Below, in pieces: positions 6,180 through 13,611 of a stretch of DNA of 64,000 nt. How positions within the stretch are numbered: the first letter of the stretch is position 1; each line of letters opens with the position of its first letter. The DNA is from Sphingomonas melonis (GTDB lineage: Bacteria; Pseudomonadota; Alphaproteobacteria; Sphingomonadales; Sphingomonadaceae): NCBI RefSeq assembly GCF_013409985.1, contig NZ_JACCBY010000003.1, positions 434,001 through 498,000 of the forward strand. Reading direction: 5' to 3'. The position numbers and the translations under genes are program-made. Under the pieces are notes generated by a model, which made no database searches, was not told the DNA's origin, and worked only from the letters and a program-made list of their open reading frames with translations.

Positions 6180-8306
6180 ATGGGGGACATGATGGGGATC
6201 ATCCGCGGCTGGCTCACGCCGGCCTGCCTGTTGCTGCCGACGGTCGCGCCGGCGCAAACGCCGTTGCGCGACCAGCCCGTACAGGAGGCGCCAGACGACG
6301 GCGAGCCGCGTGCCGGCGACGATATCACCGTCACCGGGTCGCGGCTCGCCAATGCCAGCATCAACGGGATCGTCATCGATCCCATCCTGCTGCCGCAGAA
6401 CGTCCGCGTCCTCGACAGCAAGCTGGTCGCGCAGACCGGCGTGACCGACCTGTCGCAGCTCTACGATCTGGCCGGCAGCATGGCGCGTCAGAACAATTTC
6501 GGCGGGGCGTGGGATGCCTATGCGATCCGCGGTTTCGCGGGCGATCCGAACCTCGGCCCCGACCTGCTCGTCAACCGCTTCAACGCCAACCGCGGCTATA
6601 ATCCGCGGCGCGACATCGCGACCGTCGAGAGCTTTCAGGTGCTCAAGGGACCGGCCGCGGCCCTGTCGGGCAAGGGCGAGCCGGGCGGGTCGATCAATAT
6701 CGTGACCAAGGCGCCGCTCGACCACACCCACGCTGCCGCCAACCTGTCCTACGCCAGTTTCGACACGGTGCGGCTCAACGCCGACGTCGGCGGCCCGGCT
6801 GCCGGCGGGCTCGCCACCCGCATGATCGCCACGTGGCAGGACAGCCGCGGCTTCCGCGACTATAATCCGAACAGCCGCCTGCTGATCGCGCCGTCGATCG
6901 CCTGGCGCGCCTCCGATCGCGTCCGCTTCCTCTACCAGCTCGAATATAATCTCGTCGATTTCGTCCATGACCGCGGCGTGCTGGCGGTCGGCAGCGACGC
7001 CAAGGCACTGCCGCGGAAGCGCTTCCTGGGTGAACCCAATGACGGCCAGGCGCATCAGCGCACCAGCCAGCATCAGGGATCGATGACGGTCGACCTTGCT
7101 GACGGCGTCGCGCTGGAGGGTGGTTTGCAATATCGCGACGGCACGTTGCGGGGGCAGGCCTCGCACATCGTGGCGGTGGTCGGCACGCGCGCGCGTCGTC
7201 AGTTGCGCCAGCATTATTACGATTGGCAGGACCTGACCGGCCGCGTCGAGATCAGCGTGCGGCGTACGCTGCTGGGGATCGAGCATCAGGCGCGGATCGG
7301 CGGCGACGCCTATAGCTACGACCTGCGCAACGTCTATCATCGCTCCGCACCGACCGATGCCGTCCCCTATGACATCGACATCTACGATCCCGTCTATGGC
7401 CAGCCCAAGCCGGCGGTGCAGCTCAACCAGGATACGCTCGAACAGCAGCGCGGGCGGAGCCTCTATGCGCAGGATCTGCTGGTCCTCGACCGGCGGTTCA
7501 GCCTGCTGCTCGGCATCCGCCACGACTGGATCACGCAGCGGCTGGCCAATTACCGGCTCGGCACGGTCAGCCGGCAGACCCCGTCGGTCACGTCGCCGCG
7601 CGCCGCCTTCACCTTCGCGCCGAGCGAGGAGGTGTCCGCCTATGTCAGCTGGGGGCGCTCGTTCCGCTTCAACCAGGGCGTCGGCGCCGATGCGCGCGCC
7701 TTCGCACCCGAGCGCGGCACCGCGTGGGAAGGCGGCGTCAAATATGCGCTGTTCGACCATGCGTTGACCGGCACCGCCTCGGTCTACCAGATCGACAAGG
7801 TCAACGTGCTGATCAGCGACGGCACCGGCAGCGGCTTCTCCAAGCCGGCCGGCGAAGCGCGCAGCAAGGGGTTCGAGGCCGACGCGACGCTCGCCATCGA
7901 CCGCCGCTTCGACCTGACCGCGGTCTATGCCTATACCGACGCGCGGGTGATCCGCGACACACGGCCGAACATGAGCGGCGCGCCGCTGTCGAACGTGCCG
8001 CGTCATTCGGGCGCGATCTACGGCCATTGGACCTCGGCCGCGAACGATTCGGGGTCGATCGGCATCGGCGCGGGGCTGACCTATGTCGGGTCGCGCCCCG
8101 GCGACGACGCCAACACCGGCTTCCGCCTGCCCGGCTACTGCACCGCGCGGCTCAACCTGTCATGGCAGGTGACGAAGGGGATCGCGGCGCGCCTCGACGC
8201 CGACAATCTGTTCGACGCTTATTATCTGGAAAGCTCGTACAACCGCAACTGGATCGCCCCCGGTGCCCCGCGCACCGTGCGCGCGGGGCTGGTGCTGGGG
8301 CTGTAG
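6180..8306 (+). CDS. TonB-dependent siderophore-type outer-membrane receptor
   Basis: This is a receptor of about 708 residues with an N-terminal signal peptide (hydrophobic core LTPACLLLPTVAPAQT), a TonB-box-like DDITVTGSR, a plug domain containing the RGF and VEVLKGP-like motifs (YAIRGFAGDP, VESFQVLKGPAAALSGKGEPGGSINIVTK), and a long beta-barrel whose last residue region reads LVLGL. The plug motifs match FhuA/FpvA-type ferric siderophore receptors. Starts at 6180, 6189 and 6192 are all possible; a GGGGGA at 6182-6187 would serve only the last. It diverges from a three-gene ABC exporter operon and is followed by a convergent secreted phosphatase. The ligand is unknown; ferric hydroxamate or catecholate is a guess from family. 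Confidence 0.88.
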   Translation: MGDMMGIIRGWLTPACLLLPTVAPAQTPLRDQPVQEAPDDGEPRAGDDITVTGSRLANASINGIVIDPILLPQNVRVLDSKLVAQTGVTDLSQLYDLAGSMARQNNFGGAWDAYAIRGFAGDPNLGPDLLVNRFNANRGYNPRRDIATVESFQVLKGPAAALSGKGEPGGSINIVTKAPLDHTHAAANLSYASFDTVRLNADVGGPAAGGLATRMIATWQDSRGFRDYNPNSRLLIAPSIAWRASDRVRFLYQLEYNLVDFVHDRGVLAVGSDAKALPRKRFLGEPNDGQAHQRTSQHQGSMTVDLADGVALEGGLQYRDGTLRGQASHIVAVVGTRARRQLRQHYYDWQDLTGRVEISVRRTLLGIEHQARIGGDAYSYDLRNVYHRSAPTDAVPYDIDIYDPVYGQPKPAVQLNQDTLEQQRGRSLYAQDLLVLDRRFSLLLGIRHDWITQRLANYRLGTVSRQTPSVTSPRAAFTFAPSEEVSAYVSWGRSFRFNQGVGADARAFAPERGTAWEGGVKYALFDHALTGTASVYQIDKVNVLISDGTGSGFSKPAGEARSKGFEADATLAIDRRFDLTAVYAYTDARVIRDTRPNMSGAPLSNVPRHSGAIYGHWTSAANDSGSIGIGAGLTYVGSRPGDDANTGFRLPGYCTARLNLSWQVTKGIAARLDADNLFDAYYLESSYNRNWIAPGAPRTVRAGLVLGL

Positions 8307-8316
8307 GCGGCCTCGC

Positions 8317-9105
8317 TCAATAGATGCGTTGCGCGACGAGCGTCGCCTCGGCCGCGCATCGCGCCGCATCGGGCTTGGGCGTGGTGGCCGCGCCGCGCAG
8401 CGCGGCGATCTCGGCACGGGCGGCGGCGAGGTCGGCGACAAAGGCGGGATCGTCCGCCATCGCGGTCAGCGTCGCCGCCGCGGTGAGGCGGCCCGCTTCC
8501 ACCGCGCTGGCATTGTGGACGCCGCAGACGATGCGGCTCTCACCAAAGGCGCGCCCGCGCGCGAGGATCGCGGTCGCCTGATCCGGCATCAGCCGGGCAA
8601 GCAGGGTGGCGACCGTCCAGCCCGCGGTCGTGTGGCCCGACGGATAGTCGTAGCTGCCCTTCAATTCTTCGGCCGGCTGGCAGATCGGGCCGGTGTCGAT
8701 CTGGAAGGGACGCAACCGCTTGTAGAAGGTCTTGGCGGTGCCGCTCTGCGCGCCGGTGTCGGTCAGCGCACGGCGGATCAGCGTCGCGGTGCGCGGCGCC
8801 GTCTGCGGCGTCATCGTCATGCCGGCCGCGCAGCTGAAGTCGCGAAACAGATCGTCGGGGGCGAGCTTCACGTCGTTCGTCGCCATCTGCCAGCGCGGCG
8901 TGTCCTTCAGCGCGCGGGTCGCGGCGAAGATCGCGCGGTCCGCCGCCGCGCGCGCGTCGCCGGGGCGCGGCGCCGGGGGCAGCACCGCCAGCACGTCGAA
9001 CGCGCCGGGCGCGAGATAGCCGGCCGGCCCGGCGACATCCCGCGCCACCGCCCCCACGGCGAGCGTCGAGACGAGGCAGGCGGCGGCACAGGCAAGGCGG
9101 TTCAT
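8317..9105 (-). CDS. Secreted class A acid phosphatase (PAP2 superfamily)
   Basis: This protein of about 262 residues has a signal peptide (MNRLACAAACLVSTLAVGAVA) and the three-part phosphatase signature of class A nonspecific acid phosphatases: K-x6-RP (KTFYKRLRP), PSGHTTAGW and SRIVCGVHNASA. The final aspartate of the usual SR-x5-H-x3-D motif is replaced by Ala, with Glu two residues later (HNASAVEAG). The nucleophile and general-acid histidines are present. ATG 9105 is preferred because GGAG lies 9 bp upstream; ATG 9111 gives two extra residues. It should release phosphate from organic phosphomonoesters in the periplasm. An extended -10 identical to that of the ABC operon lies about 30 bp upstream. 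Confidence 0.88.
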   Translation of the reverse strand: MNRLACAAACLVSTLAVGAVARDVAGPAGYLAPGAFDVLAVLPPAPRPGDARAAADRAIFAATRALKDTPRWQMATNDVKLAPDDLFRDFSCAAGMTMTPQTAPRTATLIRRALTDTGAQSGTAKTFYKRLRPFQIDTGPICQPAEELKGSYDYPSGHTTAGWTVATLLARLMPDQATAILARGRAFGESRIVCGVHNASAVEAGRLTAAATLTAMADDPAFVADLAAARAEIAALRGAATTPKPDAARCAAEATLVAQRIY

Positions 9106-9135
9106 GATCATGGTCTCCGGTGATCGACGTGTGAC

Positions 9136-9145
9136 AGTATATCAT
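9136..9145 (-). promoter_or_regulatory. Extended -10 element of the phosphatase gene
   Basis: The minus strand reads ATGATATACT, giving TG-N-TATACT about 30 bp before the phosphatase start. It is identical over 10 bp to the element ahead of the ABC ATPase gene at 6113-6122, but here the flanking palindrome is absent. Confidence 0.45.
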
Positions 9146-9194
9146 CGTTGTGCCGGACGATTGTGACGCCAGGATTGCGGCGGCGACCCGAACA

Positions 9195-9218
9195 GGGGGC
9201 GGGGCGGGGCGGGGCGGG
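9195..9218 (+). repeat. GGGGC repeat with G-quadruplex pattern
   Basis: Five consecutive G runs (5, 4, 4, 4 and 3 Gs) are separated by single C residues. Short one-base loops favour a very stable parallel G-quadruplex. It sits between the divergent phosphatase and HAD genes, about 60 bp ahead of the HAD start. Confidence 0.7.
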
Positions 9219-9277
9219 ATAGTGCGGCGGCGGCGCGCGGTTGCACGTGCCGCGCTTTTCCATAGACGGTCGGCGGC

Positions 9278-9982
9278 ATGACCGCGCCTGTCCCCGCCAC
9301 GCCGCCCTATCGCGGCCGCCGCTTCGCTGCGTTCCTGTTCGACATGGACGGCACGCTGATCACCAGCATCGAGTCCGCCAATTGCGCCTGGACGCGCTGG
9401 GCCGAGTTGCGCGGGTTCGACCCGGCCCATGTCCTCTCGATCATGCATGGCGTGCGCACGATCGAGACGATGACGCGGCTCGGCGTCAGCGATCCGCAGG
9501 CGGAGGCGGCGTGGATCACCCGTCAGGAGATCGAGGATACCGAGGGCGTGACCGCGATCGAGGGCGCGGCGGCGTTCCTCGCCGGCATACCGCAGGATCG
9601 CTGGGCGATCGTAACCTCGGCCTCCCGTGCCCTGGCCGAAGCGCGGCTCGGCAAGGCCGGCATCGCCATCCCGCCGGTGCTGGTCACGTCGGAGGACGTC
9701 GAGCGCGGCAAGCCGGACCCGGCCTGCTTCCTGCTTGGCGCAGACCGGCTGGGCGTGGACGCGTCGCATTGCCTGGTGTTCGAGGACACGCTGGCCGGGC
9801 TGAGCGCCGCCGACGCGGCCGGTGCCTCGGGCCTCGCGATCACCGCCACCCACCGTCACCCCCTCGGGACGGCGCATCCGGCGATCCGCGATTATCGGGG
9901 GCTGGCGGTCGCGGTCGCGCCGGAGGGGCTTACGATCGTCGATGCCGCCGCGGCGCATGATAAGGATGCAGCGCCGGCCTGA
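9278..9982 (+). CDS. HAD-superfamily sugar/polyol phosphatase
   Basis: This 234-residue hydrolase has HAD motif I FDMDGTLI (about residues 22-29), motif II VTSAS, motif III with lysine in ERGKPDP and motif IV FEDTLAGLSAA. The helical cap following motif I (HGVRTIETMTRLG) matches the subfamily IA cap of glycerol-3-phosphate, 2-deoxyglucose-6-phosphate and sorbitol/mannitol phosphatases (GPP/YfbT-like). No signal peptide is seen, so it acts in the cytosol. The start at ATG 9278 has no clear ribosome site. The gene is not clearly linked to its neighbours; 220 bp separate it from the RpfF homologue. Confidence 0.88.
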   Translation: MTAPVPATPPYRGRRFAAFLFDMDGTLITSIESANCAWTRWAELRGFDPAHVLSIMHGVRTIETMTRLGVSDPQAEAAWITRQEIEDTEGVTAIEGAAAFLAGIPQDRWAIVTSASRALAEARLGKAGIAIPPVLVTSEDVERGKPDPACFLLGADRLGVDASHCLVFEDTLAGLSAADAAGASGLAITATHRHPLGTAHPAIRDYRGLAVAVAPEGLTIVDAAAAHDKDAAPA

Positions 9983-10202
9983 TCTCGCCCGGCGGCGCTG
10001 GTCCGCCCGGATCGGCTGGCCGGTCGCGGCTGCCGGCGGTGGGCGATCCCGCGGGTCGGCAAGACGCGGTCATCCGCCGCGACCTTGCGCCTTGGCGCCC
10101 CATTCCTGCACCAGGGAAGGCTTATCCATCAGCCGCTTAGCGCGCGGATTCGACGTAGGATCGCACTGCAGCACGATGCTGCGTGTGAAGAAGGACGTCG
10201 TC

Positions 10203-11129
10203 ATGACCCTCGAATATCCTCCTGTCGTCCCGGCCCAGCGCAAGACCCAATACGGCCCCGCCGGCGCCGACCTGCACCATCCGGCGCGCAAGCGTGCGCC
10301 GTTCGACCTCGTCGACCTCGAGACGCAGTTCGATCCCGAGCTCGGCACGCTGTGGACCTATATGCGCCAGCGCAGCCGGCCGAGCTTCAATCCCGAGCTG
10401 CTCGCCGCCTTCGAGCATTGGCAGAACGACATCGCCGAGGCGCATGCCTCAGGGGCGATGCCGATCCGCTATCTGGTGCTTGGCTCGCGCTTTCCCGGCG
10501 TCTTCTCGCTGGGCGGCGATCTCGACCTGTTCGCCGCGCACATCCGGCGCGGTGATCGCGAGGCGCTGGTCCGCTACGGCCGCGCCTGCGTGCGGATCCT
10601 CCACCGCAACATGCTCAGCCTCGACCGGCCGATCATCACCATCGGGCTGGTCGAGGGCGACGCGCTCGGCGGCGGCTTCGAGGCCTTGCTGTCGTTCAAC
10701 GTCGTGATCGCCGAGCGCGGCACCAACTTCGGGCTGCCGGAGACCAATTTCGGCCTGTTCCCGGGGATGGGGGCGCATTGCTTCCTGTCGCGGCGGCTCG
10801 GCTCGGCCCGCGCCGAGCAGATGATCCTCAGCGGCCGGTCGTATAGCGCGGAGGAGCTGTACGACCTCGGCATCATCCATGCGCTCGCCGAACCGGGGCG
10901 AGGGCGGGCCGAGGTGGAGACCTACATCCGCCAGAACCGCCGTCGGCACAGCGGCCATTGCGCGATCTACGAGGCGTCGCGCTCGGTCAATCCGCTGCCG
11001 CTCGCCGAACTGGAGGCGGTGGTCGATCTGTGGGCGGACGCCGCGCTGCGGCTCAACGACACCGACCTCAAGCTGATGCGCCGCCTGGTCGGCGCGCAGT
11101 CGCGACTGCTCGAGAAGGCGGTGGCGTGA
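10203..11129 (+). CDS. rpfF: RpfF-like crotonase (candidate diffusible-signal-factor synthase)
   Basis: This is a 308-residue crotonase-fold protein starting at ATG 10203, chosen because AAGGA lies 7 bp upstream. Residues 151-165 read EGDALGGGFEALLSF and residues 177-190 GLPETNFGLFPGMG. Glu160 and Glu180 are 20 residues apart, as are the catalytic Glu141 and Glu161 of Xanthomonas RpfF, and the GGGFEA and GLPE..F.LFPGMGA blocks are the RpfF hallmark. RpfF makes cis-2-unsaturated fatty acid signals (DSF) from acyl-ACP. No rpfC or rpfG is visible nearby, but a membrane GGDEF-EAL gene is convergent 9 bp away and a diguanylate cyclase follows. A simple enoyl-CoA hydratase is the alternative. Confidence 0.8.
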   Translation: MTLEYPPVVPAQRKTQYGPAGADLHHPARKRAPFDLVDLETQFDPELGTLWTYMRQRSRPSFNPELLAAFEHWQNDIAEAHASGAMPIRYLVLGSRFPGVFSLGGDLDLFAAHIRRGDREALVRYGRACVRILHRNMLSLDRPIITIGLVEGDALGGGFEALLSFNVVIAERGTNFGLPETNFGLFPGMGAHCFLSRRLGSARAEQMILSGRSYSAEELYDLGIIHALAEPGRGRAEVETYIRQNRRRHSGHCAIYEASRSVNPLPLAELEAVVDLWADAALRLNDTDLKLMRRLVGAQSRLLEKAVA

Positions 11130-11138
11130 TCGCCGCGG

Positions 11139-13127
11139 TCAGGAGCGCCCCTGTGCCCTGACCCCGGTCCCGGCAAGCGCCTCACCGGCGGGCCCGCCGG
11201 CAAGCATGGTCGTCACCATGTTTGCCGGCATGGGCCGCGCCAGCAGATAGCCCTGCACCGCGTCGCACTGCGTGCGGCGCAACTGGTCGAGCTGTGCCTG
11301 CGTCTCGACGCCTTCGGCAACGGTGCGCATGCCGAGCTTGGCGGCGAGATCGATCACCGTCTGGACGATCGCCACCGAGGCGTGGCTCTGTTCGAGGTCG
11401 GTGATGAACGACCGGTCGATCTTGAGCGTCTGGAACGGGAATTTGGTGAGGTAGCTCAGCGACGAATAGCCGGTGCCGAAATCGTCCAGGGTGGTGCGGA
11501 CGTGGAGGCGGTTGATCGCGTCGAGCGCGGCGAGCGAGGCATCGATATCCTCGAGCAGTACCGATTCCGTGACTTCCAGTTCGAGCCGGTCGGCGGCGAA
11601 GCCGCTGGTGGCCAGCGCACCCATGATGACCGTCGGCAGGTTGGCGGAACGCAGCTGGATCGGCGACAGATTGACCGCGATCTTCACCTCGGGCGGCCAG
11701 TCGCTGGCGATGCGGCACGCCTCGCGGATCACCCAGCTGCCGATCGCGACGATCAGACCGTTGTCCTCGGCGATCGGGATGAATTCGGCCGGTGAGATCG
11801 CGCCATGGTTGCGGCTGGTCCAGCGCAGCAGCGCCTCGCACGACAGGATGCGTTCGCCGGCCAGATCGTAGATCGGCTGGAACATCAGGTGGAATTCGCC
11901 GCGTTCCAATGCGCCCTGCATATCGGCGGCGAGGGTACGGCTGCGTTCGATTTTCTCGTCCATCAACGGTTCATAGAGGCACATCTGGCCGCGGCCGCTG
12001 TCCTTGGCACGATAGAGCGCCAGATCGGCGTTTTTTAGCAACGTGTCGGCGTCCCGGCCGTCCGCCGGTGCGATCGCGATGCCGAGCGAGGCGCCGATAT
12101 GCAGCATCCGGCCATTGTGCTGCACGGGCAGCTCGACGAGGTCGATGATCCGGCGGCCGGTGGTCAGCGCGTCCTCGGGTTCGGCGATCTCGCAGACCAC
12201 GGCGAATTCGTCGCCGCCGAGCCGGGCGACGATGCCCGCGCCGGCGAACGCCTCGTCGAGGCGCCGCGCGACGCCGGCGAGCAGCGCGTTGCCGGCGAGA
12301 TGGCCGAAGGAATCGTTGATCTCCTTGAACCGGTCGAGGTCCATCCAGTGGATCGCGAGGCGGCGGTCGGCATCGCCCAGCGCCTGCAAGCGCGCCTCGA
12401 ACTGTTCGCGGAACGCGGTGCGGTTGGCGACGCCGGTCAGATCGTCGCGACGCGCCATCGCGGCATGATGTTCGGCGAGCGCAGCCTTCTCGCGCGAGAC
12501 GACGGTCGCCTTCAGGATGACGCCATAGGTTTGCAGCGTGATGTCCATCATCGCGACGACGAACAGCAGGATGACGATCGCCAGCGCGATCTTGAGCGGT
12601 TCGAGCGAGACGATCAGCCCGGCGGCGAGCGGCAGCGACGCGAAGCACAATTGCGCCAGCGCGATCCACGGGCGGCCGGCGTTGCGTCCGGCGATGCCCG
12701 CGGCATAGCCGATCGTCGTCGTCACCGCGAGCAACTGGAGCACGCCGTTGCCGCTGTTGACCAGCGTCAGCATGCCGAAGGTGCCGAGCAGCGCGGAGTA
12801 GCAGACGGCACCGGCGCGGTAGATGAATTCCTGTCGCCGCGCCCATCGTCCGGTCGTCGGCGATCCGGGGGGAGCATGGCGCTTCGGCCGCACCGCATCG
12901 CCGACGCGGATGCTGGCGACGATCGCGATCGCCACCGCACAGGCGAGCATCGACGGCGTGCGGCTGACCAGTGCGACGATCGCGACGATGGCGCTGCTCG
13001 TCACGGCCCCGATGACCAGGGATTGCGGCGACGCGTACAGCGATTCGACCAGCGTCTCGCGGACAGAGGCCGCGATCGCCTGATCGGAATGCCGCAGGCG
13101 TCTGAGGCGGGTTATGAGACCGGTCAT
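11139..13127 (-). CDS. Membrane GGDEF-EAL protein (c-di-GMP turnover)
   Basis: This protein of 662 residues starts at ATG 13127. The first about 220 residues hold five to six hydrophobic segments with no recognised sensor family, including GYAAGIAGRNAGRPW. A complete GGDEF domain follows (ARLGGDEFAVV) without the RxxD inhibitory site at the usual position. The EAL domain has EALLRW, NLSPIQLR, DDFGTGYSSLSYL, KIDRSF and AEGVE, so metal and substrate residues are intact. It could make or degrade c-di-GMP; bifunctional proteins of this kind are often net phosphodiesterases. It is convergent with the RpfF homologue and its membrane domain resembles that of the cyclase at 13612. Confidence 0.92.
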   Translation of the reverse strand: MTGLITRLRRLRHSDQAIAASVRETLVESLYASPQSLVIGAVTSSAIVAIVALVSRTPSMLACAVAIAIVASIRVGDAVRPKRHAPPGSPTTGRWARRQEFIYRAGAVCYSALLGTFGMLTLVNSGNGVLQLLAVTTTIGYAAGIAGRNAGRPWIALAQLCFASLPLAAGLIVSLEPLKIALAIVILLFVVAMMDITLQTYGVILKATVVSREKAALAEHHAAMARRDDLTGVANRTAFREQFEARLQALGDADRRLAIHWMDLDRFKEINDSFGHLAGNALLAGVARRLDEAFAGAGIVARLGGDEFAVVCEIAEPEDALTTGRRIIDLVELPVQHNGRMLHIGASLGIAIAPADGRDADTLLKNADLALYRAKDSGRGQMCLYEPLMDEKIERSRTLAADMQGALERGEFHLMFQPIYDLAGERILSCEALLRWTSRNHGAISPAEFIPIAEDNGLIVAIGSWVIREACRIASDWPPEVKIAVNLSPIQLRSANLPTVIMGALATSGFAADRLELEVTESVLLEDIDASLAALDAINRLHVRTTLDDFGTGYSSLSYLTKFPFQTLKIDRSFITDLEQSHASVAIVQTVIDLAAKLGMRTVAEGVETQAQLDQLRRTQCDAVQGYLLARPMPANMVTTMLAGGPAGEALAGTGVRAQGRS

Positions 13128-13611
13128 ATGGTTACCATGCGCGGAAGAGGTGTAGAAGAAACAAACAAAAGCCGCGATCGGGCTCGTCCTGCCGCATATC
13201 TGCTCCGACAAATCTGCCGGAATACAGCATCTTACGTTTGCGTCAGGGCATTGACCTCTGCGTGAGGCAGGCGCGGCGCACTCTCGATGAGCGGGAGTGA
13301 CGCATCCGTTCGTGGCGGCCCTGCGCGCGGCCTGCACAATCGATTTTAGCGGAGAGCCGCGTGATGGCAGAGATGTCGCGGGGTCACATGCCGCTTTCCA
13401 TTTGACGTCGCGCGACGGTGATCAATAACGTCGGCATAGTAGATTTGACAGGACCGGGCTGCCGAAGTGCTCGTCGCTGAATTCACCGGGACCTGCTCGA
13501 TGATGCCAGACTTGTGTCCAATTCAGACATTATGACACAAGGCGACTCTACTTGCGCGAACAGTCAATTTGGCGTGAAATTAACCCCTAATTCGTTGTAT
13601 CGGGCTAGCCG
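13128..13611. other. Intergenic region between divergent c-di-GMP genes
   Basis: This 484-bp stretch is distinctly more AT-rich than its neighbours. It must hold the promoters for the divergent GGDEF-EAL and diguanylate cyclase genes. I see a TTGACA at 13445-13450 without a good -10, a long inverted repeat at 13511-13541, and TTAA-N7-TTCG at 13580-13594, a partial match to a CtrA box. No small gene was found. Confidence 0.5.
13511..13541. promoter_or_regulatory. Inverted repeat CTTGTGTC-N15-GACACAAG
   Basis: A perfect 8-bp inverted repeat with an AT-rich 15-bp spacer lies about 70 bp upstream of the diguanylate cyclase. It lacks the GC stem and T tract of a terminator, so a dimeric regulator site is more likely. 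The regulator is unknown. Confidence 0.45.

Noticed and set aside
10203..11129. An ordinary fatty-acid oxidation enoyl-CoA hydratase.
   Set aside because: The GGGFEA and GLPE-x2-F-x-LFPGMGA blocks with a 20-residue Glu spacing fit RpfF better, and no beta-oxidation genes are near; hydratase remains an alternative.
11182..11841. Long antisense and shifted open frames throughout the coding regions, for example those opposite the GGDEF-EAL gene.
   Set aside because: In high-GC genes with strong third-position bias these are shadow frames; their Arg/Ala/Pro-rich translations have no domains.
13580..13594. TTAA-N7-TTCG as a CtrA box before the diguanylate cyclase.
   Set aside because: The second half-site has two mismatches to TTAA; kept only as a note in the intergenic entry.
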